A DNA stretch of 64,000 bases from Nissolia schottii. Its lineage: Eukaryota; Streptophyta; Magnoliopsida; Fabales; Fabaceae. The translations under genes and the position numbers were made by a program. Below, in pieces: positions 34,084-55,579 of this stretch (positions are counted from its first letter, which is position 1; each line of letters opens with the position of its first letter). The stretch is taken from assembly GCA_003254905.1 (NCBI GenBank), contig QANU01074553.1, positions 62,001 through 126,000 on the forward strand, given 5' to 3'. Under the pieces are notes generated by a model. It worked only from the letters and a program-made list of their open reading frames with translations, was not told the DNA's origin and ran no database searches.

Positions 34084-35379
34084 TTATTATTATATATTAA
34101 AAGGAGTGTTCAGACCATCGAGCTGACCCAGACCAAAACGAGTTGAGCGAATTTGGTATAATCCTATTTGGATTAGATTAAGTCAAGTCAACTCAATTTT
34201 TTTTTTATAATTCTTCAACCCAGTCCACTCATATTTTCGAGTCATTCGACCGAGTTCAACCCATTTCAATAACTCCACTCCAAAGTTTAACCCCTCCATT
34301 TTTCACTTTTCCTTTCTTGTGTCACAAACGCCCTACTTATCTTATTCTCACATGTGGAAAGTCACACATATTTATTTATTAATTCTTTATTTATTTTTCA
34401 TTCATATTAAATGGAGCTACTACTTACTACATCTTAGTTTCTTCAATAAGGATATCCAAACAACATTAGCAAGAAGAGAAGCACCGCCCAAGTTGTGACA
34501 TGTGATATTTCTAACACACATACAACGGAATCAGAAAGAAACCTAAGAACACTGAGCCACGCTGCATAATACTCTCATTCATGACCCTTTTAAGTCAATG
34601 AGATATTTTTTGGTCAACACCTACTTTAAAAATACAAAAATGTGGTAAACTTCACATGTATTTAAACACATCTTTAATAAATCTGATGACACTCACAAAT
34701 TTTTATATATGTCTAAAAAATAATTCTTAAACATGTACCGCACGCAAAAATATCTCACACCTCTTCGGTTACCTTCACTCACAACGTACTACGTACTGTT
34801 ATGTATCAAATCATTTCTAGACCTCAACTAATTCACCTCTCTTCTAGCTCCCAACTACTAACAATTTTTCCCAAGCATCATTAATTCATTTTATCTCAGT
34901 TTCAGTAGTTTTAATATCATCTATCGCCAATATCGAGCTGTGTTCTTTGGTAAATGTGTTTACCAAAGGTGTTCTTTGGTGAATAGAAAAAAATGTATAT
35001 ATTTTAGGGTAATAATATAGTATTGATTATAAAGGAATCAGGTTCGATCGACTCTTATTAAAAGATATATAATATGTTAAATTAAAAATATATTTATCTT
35101 TAAAAAAAATCTATACTGGTATATTAGATATTACAAAGGAAAATGTTAATCTGTTCACCAAAATAAATGAAGAGAAATATGTTAATTTGCCGAACTTTTT
35201 GGGTTTGTCGGACCTGACTTTAAGAGCAAAACATGCTCAATATTTTTTTTTCTCTCTAAAGTCATGCTGAGATGACAAATATATATTGACAACTTGTAAA
35301 CAAATTAGCTATGAAAATGTAGAGTCCGCTGTAATGTGTGAATAAATTATTTAAAGGTTGGCAAAATATGTTTGTCATC

Positions 35380-35418
<39 letters not shown>

Positions 35419-35617
35419 AAGAGGTCCGATATTACGGTGGAAAACGAAGGAAATTGGACAGCGAGATAACACATCTGCTACAGAATATTGGAGGTATACA
35501 AGATGAGCAACACCACTAAGGAGCCTAACACGCACGTGTGAACAAAAACCAAAGGACTACCAGGGTCCCTGTTATTAAAGCATTAACCCACCCACCCACC
35601 CACGGTTGCAAGGTGCA
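33341..35617. other. Intergenic DNA with microsatellites
   Basis: (TA)n at about 33440-33471, (ATT)n(ACT)n at about 34027-34094, (TA)n at about 35382-35413, and (CCCA)n near 35587-35602. No gene seen. The right end is the 3' flank of the secreted lectin. Confidence 0.6.
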
Positions 35618-36532
35618 TCAAGCAGAATAAAGCGAAGCGTGCTCATCAACGCCCTCCTCAGTGGCAGCCAGGGCGGTTACATTATGCAACCAGGAGCTGA
35701 AACTCCACGAAAGGAGTTCGTGGTTCTCGACGGCGCTGTCCCCAGTGGAAGCGGAGAACCCAACCCTAACGTGCTCAGGGAGCACCGCATCCAAGTCAAT
35801 GGAAGAAGAGAACTGGTAAAACTCATCCTCAGAATAAGAAGCCTTCACGTATAGCTGCTTGTTGTTAGTGTTATAGCTTACGGTGGTGGTTACTACTTGC
35901 CCGCTGTGCCTATCCCACGGGATCTGGGCACGTGACCGGATCGTGTTCACGTCGATCCCGATGTGGCGGTAGACTGGATCGAAGTTTGGATCCCAGCGGT
36001 TGTCGATGTAGGTGTCGAATTCAACTGCCAGGATGTGGTACGGGGAGTCGAGTACGTCCACGGCGGGGCCCAGGGTGTTGTTGCTGAAGAGGCCCAAGAA
36101 CCCGCCGTCGGAGTCCTTGGGGATGGTGGAGTCGACGGGGGCGAAGAAGAAGGTCAGGCCGTCGCCGAAGATCTCCCTGGTGGTTGAGGAGATGACGAAT
36201 TGGAAGGTGGTTTCGAAGGAGGAGACCTGGTTGAGGCCGTCGGATTTTTTCCAGAGGTGGATCGGGCGGCGGTAGAGGACGCGGCCGACGCTTCTATTCA
36301 TGGGGTTGCCCTTGTCGTCGGTGGAGGTGAGCTGGATGGTTTTGGAGGTGGAGGAGAGCTTGGCGTGGCCTTGGAAGATTAGTTTCCTGGCTTGGGTTTT
36401 GTCGAAGAAGTCGAAGGTGAAGTCGGTGTAGTTGTCGGCGGCGGCGGCGGATGAGGTTGCGATGATGGTGGAGAGGAAGAGGGCGAGGAGAGGGATGAGG
36501 TGGTGGCGGGGGGTTCTGGTGGGTGTGGCCAT
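35618..36532 (-). CDS. Secreted legume lectin, 304 residues
   Basis: Intronless gene. Residues 1-32 form a typical signal peptide: basic start (MATPTRTPRHH), hydrophobic core (LIPLLALFLSTIIA), and small residues before DNYTDF. The mature chain of about 272 residues has the legume lectin fold: GRVLYRRPIHLW, the sugar-site aspartate in IFGDGLTFFFAP, GGFLGLF, and metal loop VEFDTYIDNRWDP then [12 protein letters not shown]. The loop is about three residues longer than usual and has two DP pairs; the second DP has normal spacing to the histidine. VLPEHVRVGFSASTG and LSWSFSSWL close the fold, with a 22-residue tail. Several N-glycosylation sequons (NYT, NRS, NNT, NVT) are plausible in the ER. Codon use is strikingly GC-rich compared with the signal-less lectins. 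Likely an extracellular or vacuolar carbohydrate-binding protein; its sugar is not predictable. Confidence 0.92.
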   Translation of the reverse strand: MATPTRTPRHHLIPLLALFLSTIIATSSAAAADNYTDFTFDFFDKTQARKLIFQGHAKLSSTSKTIQLTSTDDKGNPMNRSVGRVLYRRPIHLWKKSDGLNQVSSFETTFQFVISSTTREIFGDGLTFFFAPVDSTIPKDSDGGFLGLFSNNTLGPAVDVLDSPYHILAVEFDTYIDNRWDPNFDPVYRHIGIDVNTIRSRAQIPWDRHSGQVVTTTVSYNTNNKQLYVKASYSEDEFYQFSSSIDLDAVLPEHVRVGFSASTGDSAVENHELLSWSFSSWLHNVTALAATEEGVDEHASLYSA

Positions 36533-37956
36533 GGTTGGCTGCTGAAGTTGACTGATGGTTTCTACACAAAAAGTTGGGATGGGAAGGTTTGTGTTAGTCT
36601 GTGTGATATTTATGCTATATCATGGATGGGTGGACACACTTTTTTTTTTTTTTCTTTCAAAAATTCCACTTGTGTGAACATAAAAGCTGTAACCAGAATA
36701 TTATATATACAATAATGTTTTTAACAAAAAAGAATGAGTTTTATTGTCGAGAAAAAAAAATGTGAGCAGGCTCATATTTTTATAAAAGAATTATTAAAAT
36801 ATTATCTACATATTATTCATCAATTTTTATAACCTTATGATACTTAATTTATTTATTTTTAATAATTTTTATAATAAAATTCATTAATTTTTGTTATTAT
36901 GTAATATTTTATATGATTATAATAAATTTCATTAATTAAATTATTAAAAGAGCTAATTTATAAGAGGTTTAGAGAGTTGTGAATCATTTGAGTTTATGAT
37001 GATATCTCTACCAATATTATATAAAAAATATTAATTTATTATATTAGATCATATAATTTATCAATATATCATATCAAATTAAGAAATGATAACAAAAATT
37101 AATAAATTTAATTATAAAAATTATAAAAAATAAATAAATTAAATATCATAAAATACCTCATAAAATAATTAAAAAAATCACCCGCTAAAGGAATTCTCCG
37201 TACAAATAACGCATCTCTTCTCGTATTGACCAAGACAAAAACACGAGCATAGCGTGGGGAGGCATAGGTAGTTTATTATTTATGACCTTGTATACGGACA
37301 AAGTAGTGGTTTAAAATCTATCATGTGGTTAAAGAAAGATGCAACGGGGAATAGGGCATGTACAGTTGATGCGTACGTGCGAAACGATCATGAAGCTCCG
37401 CACATGTTTAAAAGCGCTCCTTCTATCTACTATTAATTTTCACTTTTAATTTATCAAATTATTTTTTATTTAATATATTTAAATATAAATAAAAGTGACA
37501 ACTAATAATAAAAGAAAGAGTAATTACAATTCATAGCTAGGAAAATCTATCATGTGCTCTTAATTATACCGGTTCTATTTTCTTAAGTAACTGTAAATTT
37601 TATACATATAACCAAGTTATGGGATATTTCCCATAAAAAAGTTCATTACCATTACCTTCACTTTGCTATCTACCTTTGCAAACTACGAAATTATTGAGTG
37701 TTTACTATCCTTCAGTTAAAGTAGTGCCTCAATTAATTTGTTAAGAGTCCATTTTAACTTTATTTATGGATATATTTACTATTGATTTACACGTTTTTTA
37801 TTTTTAAATATCATTAATAGAGGCTGAAATCACATTCAAGTAGTAGCGGATTCTATTCATTAATAACATTAATGTCTCTTATTTTTCATGATTCAACTTA
37901 ATGCCTCTTATCTTGTTTGTGGCCTTTTCATTCGTCAGATTGGTGAGAGATTGACA

Positions 37957-37992
<36 letters not shown>

Positions 37993-39049
37993 NTTTCGAG
38001 TAACCACCACTAAGTAATAAACTTGTGTTGGTTTCCGAGATTGCCACAAAGTTTCTTTTGTTTTGTGGTGCTAACTAGTTCAATTTGCAGTCTCTTTTGT
38101 ACTTTCATTTCAAAACATTCCAAAATCACAATCATTTTTACTACCAATAAAGAAGTTAGAGAATTTTAACATCTTTTTTATCACATTTATTTGAATTATT
38201 ATCCATTTTTGCTCTTATTGTGTGTGTGTTTAAAAGTAGTTTTTGTTTTGATTATAATAGCGCAATTTTCTCATACACACATGCGCAGTTTAACTCTTTT
38301 ACTTTTCCCTAAAACAAAGAACTTCCTTTAATTTTAAAACTTTACTTTAAAAATTTATTTATCTGGTCCTCTTTGGAGCACCCCATTTTTCTAGTTTTAA
38401 GAAACTCTATTCAAAACCACATCGATATTATAGCTCCTCAACACGAAATCGCCCCTCATCACTTGTTGCCTCACCATATGGATGATGGCTTGTGTCATTT
38501 CAAGCTATAGTTTCTTGAGCTATATAGCATGTTAATTTATGAGGGATTAGTTTTTCTTACCAAATTATATTAAGAATTTGTGAGAGATTAGCGAGAGACA
38601 ATTCTCTCATTGCATATTTTAACCATTTGTGAGAGAATATTGGATTTATCTCTTGCTAAACACTTTAGTTATGAATGATTGTGTCCTCGTTCATTTGTTG
38701 CTAATTGTTCATTCAATTTTTTGTTCCTCATTTTTTTTTGTTATAAATTTACGTTTTACACATTAATTTGTCACTATTTTCTCACTAATCAATAAGAGGT
38801 TAGCCAAAAAAAAAAAACACTCTTTCTAAATTTCGTCATTAATCTTCTACATTTTTGTTGTAACCTGATTATAAAAGAATCTCTCAACAAAACAATGTAC
38901 TAGATAATCTAGGTGTAATTGTCAAACATATTTATTATATTATATAGTTTGAGACGGTGTAACATAATAAGCAAGATGACGCAAGAACTTGTGTGTGCAT
39001 CCTTATTAGTGTACCACCACATGACACGACAGGGGGGAGAACAAACTCA
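36533..39049. other. Upstream region of secreted lectin and intergenic DNA
   Basis: A possible TATA-like stretch (minus CATAAATATC) lies near 36604-36615. Block 37258-37420 is repeated in diverged form at 41140-41330. (TA)n occurs at 37961-37992, next to an ambiguous base at 37993. No gene. Confidence 0.5.
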
Positions 39050-39095
39050 TCCACTTCATCATGCAGAATAAAGCGGAGAATGCTCAGTTGTGTGG
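39050..39095 (-). pseudogene. Relic of lectin C-terminus
   Basis: GCAGAATAAAGCGGAGAA followed by TGCTCA matches the 3' end of the secreted lectin gene (GCAGAATAAAGCGAAG then TGCTCA at 35621-35643). Only about 35 bp align with confidence. It is supported mainly by the paired upstream relic at 41140-41330 at a consistent distance. Confidence 0.4.
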
Positions 39096-41139
39096 GGGGG
39101 ATGATGATGAGTGAGCATTCAGGATCAGGAGAGGTGCTGCTGGGCTGCCATGGTGGGTGCATGTGTGTTAGATAATTAAAAAGATGCAATATATGGTCAT
39201 GGAAATTAGAGGATCAACTCGATCGTGATAAATGTGTGGTTGAATGCTTCAATGGAGGTCGTTGTTGGTATATATTGACCGAAAGGTGGATACATTTTCA
39301 TTACGAATCCATGTGTATATATTATGAAGAAAATAACTCAAGACATCACCACAAGAGGGGCATGTGAAATAAAAAAAAAACCAACGACATTTAATAAGCC
39401 AAGATGTTCAGAAACTACTCCACCCATACTGCCTTACACAACCTTAAAATAGGGATACAACAGCCCCACCGCAAGAAACACTTTTCATAGCATGTCTANA
39501 TAGGAAGATCCATTAATGCTTTGTATACGCTAAAAAAAAATGTTTTCCATATAGTCATTGTATAACTACATATGACATACACAGAAAAAAGACAAATAGT
39601 TGAATAAACATTTTCACATACGAAAGCAAAATAAAACGAGACTCACAACGTATTAAATAGCAAAAAATAACTTCCACACATTTTCTCTCCTACTCTCAAC
39701 TTACACTCTAAAATGCATGCACGTACGTTTTCTCATAAACAAACATTACAAAATAAATGAACAAATATTAAAAATAAATAAACAAATATTATCAAGTTAA
39801 AAAAAAACAAAATGAGGCTTACACCAATTAAATAACAAATAATAAATGTCATACTCTCTCTCTTGCTCCCTCCACCCACTTTTTTATAAACAAACATTAC
39901 ATAAATAAATAAATATTACAACACTAAATATTAAATGTTACAAAACTCATAACCAAACATTATAATACAAATAAACAAATATTACACTACACAAAAATGA
40001 AGAAGCAAACAAACATTACAACAGTCATAAACAAATATAACACAACACCAAAATATTACACCACAAAGAAATAAAGATTACAACACCATGGTACAACACA
40101 CATAAACAGACATTACACCATACAGAAATAAAGAAATAAACAAACATTATAACACGCATAAACAAACATTTCACGACATCGAATCATTACAAAAACATAT
40201 AGAACAACTTAGATCGGAGTAGAATGTCTTCATTCATGCTTTTCATGGAGTCTTAAGAAAAAGAAAACAAAGACGAACAAAAAAAAGGTAGAAACGAATA
40301 AAGAAGCAAGAAACGAAAGGAAAGAAAAAAAGAGAAATAGAGAAGAAGAAAAAGAGCAAAATGATAAACAAAAATGGTGGTTGCAGGTGAAATTTTTTTA
40401 AAAAAAAAATCGAGGAAATGTGTGGAAGAAGAGACAAGAAAACAAAAAAAAAAGTAGAAAAAAAAGAGAGCATGAGGTGTGAGAGAGAAGAGAAAATTAA
40501 TAGTTCATATAAGTGTATAATTAATGTACATTTTTGTAGTACATAAAGAGCATTTTCGATCTAGATAAAAATACAAACGATAATCCCATCACAAGACAAG
40601 ATGCCGGGAAACAAAAAGAAGTTAGGCAGAAATTTGAGGCATTACTTTCACATACAATAAAAAGATATTTTTGAGTGGACATGTGTTTAGAATTTTTTTT
40701 TTTTAAAGTACACACGAAAAATGGTGAATCCTACGTATATTTAAACAAATATTTCATAAATTTTGTGGGATGTATACTAAAAAAAATTTTAGATATGTGA
40801 CCACACAAAAAAAATCTATAATAAAATCGGAGTAAAATCATTTCAAGTACATGTATAGGCCACCACAACCGAAAGTAAGACTAGCATACGTTAGTAATCA
40901 TGGACAACCACCCGAGAGAAACACACCGGTGTACACACAAAGACATAAAAGCTAGACCGCACACTCAAATAATTAAAATGAGAGAATGGATTGACAAGGA
41001 AAACATTTAAAAAAAAAAAATGGGAGATTAATAGAGACACTTTAAAAACAAATGTAAAGTAAAGGATTAATAAGATTTTTTTTTATTAGTGGATTAAATA
41101 GAACAAACATGTAAGGTTAAATAACCAAACAGGAGTTTC
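39096..41139. other. Degenerate intergenic DNA with A-rich repeats
   Basis: 39700-40190 is a loose tandem array of ATAAACAAACATTACAACAC-like units. 40245-40480 is strongly purine-rich (AAAGAAAAAG). Ambiguous base at 39499. No coding region found; this is where a decayed lectin body would be expected. Confidence 0.5.
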
Positions 41140-41330
41140 ACCAGCTGGTTCATTATTTCTGACCTACGGACAAAGTAGTAGTTCTACATTCATTATGTAG
41201 TACTAAAAGAAATTAAGATGCGTATCAATGGGAGGCCACATGCCCAATTGGTGCGTGCAAAACGATGCCAGTACAATAATTGAGGCAGATATGTGGAGAG
41301 GAAGCACGTGTTTTTAAGTGTTGAATTACA
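41140..41330. repeat. Diverged copy of secreted-lectin upstream block
   Basis: Matches 37258-37420: both contain CGGACAAAGTAGT, then an AAGATGC, a GTGCGT and an AACGAT motif in the same order and spacing, ending near CACATGTTTAAAAG/CACGTGTTTTTAAG. Confidence 0.6.
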
Positions 41331-43319
41331 TTTCACGGAAAAATGAAATTAAAAGGACAAATATATTGAGTTATCTTTTTCTTAATGGAAGTCTTGATTT
41401 TATTCAAGACCCAAAAAAAAGAATAAAAAACATAAATTAAGGAGAGGAATCAAAAAGTTTGGAGCTACCTTAACTCATACATCAAAACCTAAAAGTGCTA
41501 AAACTACAGCTGATAATTTTTAAGTTATATATATTTATCATTGTGATTTGTGATAATATACACACACATTGATATTCATCTATATTTACATTAATATATG
41601 ATTTCTTATATGATAGGCTAGTTTGGATGAACTTCTCCGAAAATGTTTTTTTTAATAAATAATATTTTGGGAAAGATCTTTTGAAAAAATATTATTTTGT
41701 GTTTGAATGTGAAATTACAAGATTTTTTTTATCCTAAAACAACTTTTATGTTATAAAAAAATATTTTTCTAAAAGATAAAAATTATAGTTATTAGAATGG
41801 TTGAACTTTTCGAATGATTATTTTTTTTTATAAAAAAAAAAACCTAAACAAACTCGATATTGAGAATGGAAAATGTCCCATATTTCAGATTTTATTGTTC
41901 GTCTAGAGAATAGGTTCCACATTTGCAACATAAAGAAATGTTTAGATACTTTTAGTAAGAGAAAAAAAAATTGATGAAAAATTGACAATCCATTGCACAC
42001 CTAACAAAGTGGGAACGAACCAAAAACAAACAAGATCCGGAAACAATTCGAAGCAGTAAAACATTCACACTAACCCTTGAATACAATATTGACCCTAAAA
42101 CTCTCCATCCACTTCAAGCCCACCAAAAAACCAAACTTGGCTAATAAGGATGGACCTTATTAAAATCTCCTCAAGTAAACTGAATAAAATAAATCCCTTA
42201 TTTTTTTAGTAAGAGAAAAAATATTTGCTTTATACCTTTTACAATTTTAGATTAAAAGAAGACAATGATGCATGACCTATGCAGTTGACTTGTCACGCAA
42301 TAGTTTTGGTATAAAACAAAACTTTTGTATTGCTTTTAGGAACATATATACACGAATTTCTCTCTAACATGTGCTTCCATTAATATTTTCCACACTCATT
42401 CTATTTTAATTGGCTTGAATAATTAATAAACAATAATGTAGGTAAATAGTGAAACTTTACAATGTAATGCATAATCAAACTTGATCAAATTAAACCAGGG
42501 TACCATAGTTTAGATATGAGTAATATTATATCCTCTTACAAATTTTGTAACTGACTAATTCTTTCTTTTTAAAAAAAAATGTCAAGTATGGTCTATAAAA
42601 GTGTTAGGAAGATTAAAATGAAGATTTTATAAAAGAATATCACATTACTCCTTAGATACATTGGAAAAAGGACACTAATTGATGGATATTGAAAAAGAAA
42701 ACATGATCGACCATCCATTTGTTCTAATTATTATCATGTGTATTATTTGTTCAAATTAATTTTAAAAAATTAAAAAAAATAACATTTATTAATCAGTTTA
42801 TGCCATCGATAAAAAATAAAAAATAAAAAATTAAATGAAAATAAGTATGCAGAATTTAGTTATTTACTAGCAAGTTACTCGTGCAATTGCACGGGGCCTG
42901 TTTCGTTGTTTTCAATTAACATTACTATAATTAACATATTCTATATATATAGAAGAGATTAAATATAAACAATAATACCATGCAACTTAGTTACTAGAAT
43001 TAGTATAACGAAAATCCTACTAATATTGTTTATCACACGCAATCAAAATATATTCACAGAAACAATATCTTAAATAAAAGCCAGGCTCTAGATTCTTGGT
43101 ATGAGCTTCATGACCATCTAGCAAAATACATTAATGTAGCAAATAAACATACAACGATTTTATAAAGATAATAACGTACTAATTTAATCATATCAATTCG
43201 CACCTTAGAAATAGCATATCTAAATATTAGATGTAAATAACAAAAGAATCTAAATTCGTGTTAGTACCATTGTGCTCAGACCTCACACCCATAAAATAAA
43301 TACGAGACATATTAATATA
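41331..43319. other. Intergenic AT-rich DNA
   Basis: No gene seen. Contains the Helitron-like terminus at 42867-42895. Confidence 0.5.
42867..42897 (-). mobile_element. Helitron-like 3' terminus
   Basis: On the minus strand a hairpin CCCGTGCAATTGCACGAG is followed 8 bp later by CTAG and then T, the layout of plant Helitron 3' ends (GC-rich hairpin, CTRR, host T). The 5' TC end was not located. Confidence 0.5.
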
Positions 43320-43545
43320 GAGTTTTGCTACACGTACACTAAAAATCACACACCATACATACACATCGTACTTATATACATAAAGTTTGTGTTTTAACTC
43401 AGGTAATGTTTATGCAGTTAATTAAGTATAGTTGAGAGTATCATTTACAAGTTGGTAATGTTTGTGCATTCGTGAAAATAAAGTTTGTGCATTATTAATG
43501 GTGTATGTATGGGTGTATGAAATTGGGTGTACATGTAACATTTTT
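43320..43545. mobile_element. Mutator-like MITE
   Basis: 226 bp with imperfect terminal inverted repeats of about 40 bp (GAGTTTTGCTACACGTACAC against AAAATGTTACATGTACACCC, both leading to CATACATACAC). Flanked by TATTAATATA at 43310-43319 and 43546-43555, a 9-10 bp duplication as made by Mutator-type transposases. No coding capacity. Confidence 0.7.
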
Positions 43546-43555
43546 TATTAATATA

Positions 43556-45548
43556 TTATCATCTAAAATCACAGACAGCTTATTAAGCAGTTAAATAACT
43601 CTGACAATATTCTAATCACTTATAAAAAGACATTTTAATTATGTAATAAGAGAATAGATCATTATCACATAAATATTGAAATAATTATTTATAAGTGATC
43701 ATAACAAAACCTTTCTTAGCATTTCATAAATTAATTAATAATTTTCCAATAAATGCCCCGTCTCACTCATTTTCTCCACTTGCCTTTATAGTCGGAGTAT
43801 TATTTATTCCATCAAGCTACTGAACCGGGGAACTCATCAGATTCATCCCACTTTAACTTCAACTTCACCAAAGTCAGTCCAAATCAAAGTTGATGCCAAC
43901 CACCATGACCAAGAGATAGATAGTGGTGGTTGGTCACAAAGAAGTTAAAACAAGATTTTTTTTTTCTTTGATACATTAAAAACAAGATATTTATACATGT
44001 GCAAAACGTACAATATTACGACCTTCATAATTTAGTAATTAATTAAGTAGAATCATTAATTATTACCTACTCTATCAAAAAAAAATTATTTATCACCTAC
44101 CAATTTGTTTCTTCGTTCCCTTCCGTTCCTTCTAGCAGCTCCTGATATCACTTGTCGCAAACACACCTCACCAATGAAAAATACGTGTATGTTATGAATC
44201 ACAATTAATGTAAGACGGTCCATGATGATTATAATTAAATCATTGATTTTAATTTATATAATTTAAAAATTTATAAAAAGTAAAAAAAAAATCATAATAT
44301 TTTCAAACCATACATAAAAAATGTGGTCCAAGATCATACAAATATTTATTCCCTACTAACAAGAGAAATTATTATGTAATCTTAAGACATCATACTTCCA
44401 ATAATATAATAAATGATATTTTAACCATAAAAAATAAAAATTCTCTTAAAATAAAGGTTAAAATATAATTTATTTTATGATTTAAAACATATTTAACATA
44501 ACATTGCTTTAAGATCACAAAAAAAAAAAAATTCTCCACACTACTTCAAATCATGGTTTTGATAAAAGTTTCTGTTGCCTAGTTTTCGTCTTACTGTAGT
44601 TTTGGAGTTCCAAAAAAAAATCCAAACGTTTTGAAGAGAAATATTTGTAATTATAGAATCAAAAATCCAAACGTTTTGAAGAGAAATATTTATAATTATA
44701 GAATTTGGAAGTAAAATGATTTTATGAGTATTTGTTCCAAACATTCGTATTAATTCAACCAAACACAAAACGGGGTTTTTCTTTATTGTTTTTATAAATA
44801 CAAAACGGAATTATTCAACCCTCAACAGCAAGAAGTTATATATTTTAACTTTTAGAGATAGCATCAAATGGAGAGTATTTTTATCATCTCCACAATTATG
44901 GATTTTATTTTTATTCTTTTTTGGTATTGAAACAAGGTCATGTTTGAGAATATGGGACTCGTGTATGACATAAGCAACTAACTTATCATATAAAAAAATG
45001 ACATGAGAAGATTCATTCTCTTTATTGTCCCATATCATGTTTTGTTCTCTCATTGTTGACATTCCTGAAAGCGAAGCAAAACGAAAGTTATAGGCCATCA
45101 ATTGAAGCCTTGAAGGATGTATATCATCAAATGAGAGTGTAATACAAGGATTGGTTGAGGAAACCTAGATGTTGATCTTATTTATCAAAGAGCGGCCAAG
45201 AATCACACCACTTAACATGATGAGTATCCGTACTTCTAAAATAAGACCATCCACAAATAATTCTCTCACTAAAAATTAAAATATCAATTGATCTCATTTC
45301 TCGATTTCTTCATCTAAAAGTGAAAAATCTCATTTTACCCTTTAAAGTAAGTTCCCCGCTTTAGAGGATGCAAATCCATAAGAAATACATATTACAATCT
45401 AGTTACAAAGGTGAAACAATGAAGATTAAACCCCTAATAACAACATATTCACAACACATTCAAATAAAATTAGGCAAAATTCAAGCTAGATGGGAATGAC
45501 TTATTTTAACTATAAAACAAGTTTTAATTTGCGTGCATACATATATCA

Positions 45549-45597
<49 letters not shown>

Positions 45598-46660
45598 GTA
45601 CATACAATCCCTGAACTTTACATTTGTGTCTCAATTGGTCCCTCAACTTAAAAAAGTAACATATCAATCCATGAACCTTATAAGTTATAAACATTAGACT
45701 CGTTAGTCTCTACCTCATGTCCTAAAAAAAAGTTAGATTGTTCAAGGACTACTTAAAGCAACGAGTCTAACGCTTACAAAGTTCAGAGATTAACCTATTA
45801 TTTTTTTAAGTTGAGATATCAATTAGAACAAAAGTATAAAGTCCATGGATCAAATAAAATATTAACTTCACTCATATATTATGAACAATGCTGTATAGCT
45901 AAAATAAATTAATCAAAACTTCGACAAAATTTAGCCATATTTATGGAATATTAGAATATTAGATCACTAATCCATTTAAATTCACTGTGTACCGTCCAAA
46001 AATTGGAATTCACCATCGAAAAAAAATCCTCTAAGTGAATCACTTGCTCTCAACATTTTCCATACATTGAGCAAATCACACTAATTGAAACATTCGGGTG
46101 AAAACTGCACAAGATAATATTGAAAGAACTTTTCAATTTTCAAACTACCCTACGGAAAACCAGAAAATGGTTGACAACAACACAGTGCACAAGACTCCCA
46201 CATGCTGGGGTGGGGTTTGTGGGAGGGTAGATGGATTTACAGTTAGAAAATGTAGCAAATTAAAATGTTAAGGAATGTTTAACCACTGAGAACACTTGCT
46301 TGTGGTTTCTTACCCTCAGTTTTCTGTCTCCCCTCAAGACAAATGATGCTTAATCCAAAGTACTTTACAGATACAACACAATGAACAAACTACCCAGAAA
46401 GATCAAAGGACCTAGCAACTGCTTCCAAGGAACCATGTTTAGTACTGGTAATCAATGATCAAAACTCTTTTTAAGTAACCAACTCTAACTGCCATCAAAT
46501 AAATTGGATACTGAGCGCCTACAGAACAATCATCTAACCCTAACTTTACACCTAACCAGAATGCTTCAGGTCAGACATCATGACTCTGCCTCATTTAGGA
46601 ATCTAATCGCATATGTGCACGTTACAAAAAAAAAGGGTTCCTGAATGAATGTTACATATC
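43556..46660. other. Intergenic DNA and ELF6-like 3' flank
   Basis: Contains a 45-bp tandem duplication (TCCAAACGTTTTGAAGAGAA at 44621 and 44666), (TA)n at about 45558-45594, and the fold-back element at 45595-45872. 46000-46660 is the likely 3' untranslated and terminator region of the minus-strand gene; no single poly(A) signal could be chosen. Confidence 0.5.
45595..45872. mobile_element. Fold-back MITE-like element
   Basis: The left half (CAATCCCTGAACTTTACA, CTCAACTTAAAAAAGTAA, AGACTCGTTAG) is repeated inverted in the right half (AACGAGTCTAACGC, TTTTTTAAGTTGAGATATC, GTATAAAGTCCATGGATC). Arms are about 110 bp each, imperfect. No gene. Confidence 0.6.
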
Positions 46661-55035
<8,375 letters not shown>

Positions 55036-55208
55036 AGCATTCAAGGGGGGAAGGGGAATTGAACAGAATTGGAAAAAAATTGAAGACTAAAAACGACAAT
55101 GCAAGTTGGAACAGAAGGCTAATTCCACTCAACCACGTGCAGAACTAGCCTCCATTGAGGTTTTACAAAAACCCTAAATTGGGTAGGGTTTGGGGAAACT
55201 ATGCATAC
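55036..55208 (-). promoter_or_regulatory. Possible 5'UTR of ELF6-like gene with an intron
   Basis: On the minus strand CAAAG|GTATGCATAG at 55208 is a good donor and TTTTTAG at 55088-55087 a good acceptor, so a roughly 120-bp 5'UTR intron is likely. An out-of-frame ATG sits 5 bp before the main ATG (55040 against 55035) in weak context (T at -3, C at +4), while the main ATG has G at -3 and +4. Confidence 0.45.
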
Positions 55209-55493
55209 CTTTGAAGAAATTGGGTCATGGACTAAGCAGGGAAGCGAAATTCAGAGAGAGAATTGAGGGAAGGAGTGAGGTGGTGGAAGCGTAACTGCAG
55301 GGCACTGTGCATGATTATGATTACCCTTCAAAGTTCAAAGGCGCCCATAGAAATGTTGGAGAGAGAAAAAGATTGAGAGAGAGAGAGAGATTGAGAAAGG
55401 TTTTTTTTGTACGTGAGAATGCGAATGACATTTTTTCCTCCCGTACAGGTTAGTGATGTCGTAGTTCACCGAGCTAATTTGCACCATTTGCTT

Positions 55494-55494
55494 G

Positions 55495-55532
<38 letters not shown>

Positions 55533-55533
55533 G

Positions 55534-55564
<31 letters not shown>

Positions 55565-55569
55565 GTATA
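55494..55569. repeat. (TA)n/TGTA microsatellite upstream of ELF6-like gene
   Basis: TA tract interrupted at regular intervals by TG, giving higher-order units of about 16-18 bp. Confidence 0.8.
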
Positions 55570-55579
55570 TTCTTTTTAA

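Noticed and set aside
36012-36275. Plus-strand frames over the secreted lectin
   Set aside because: High GC content opens frames opposite the true gene; no independent support.
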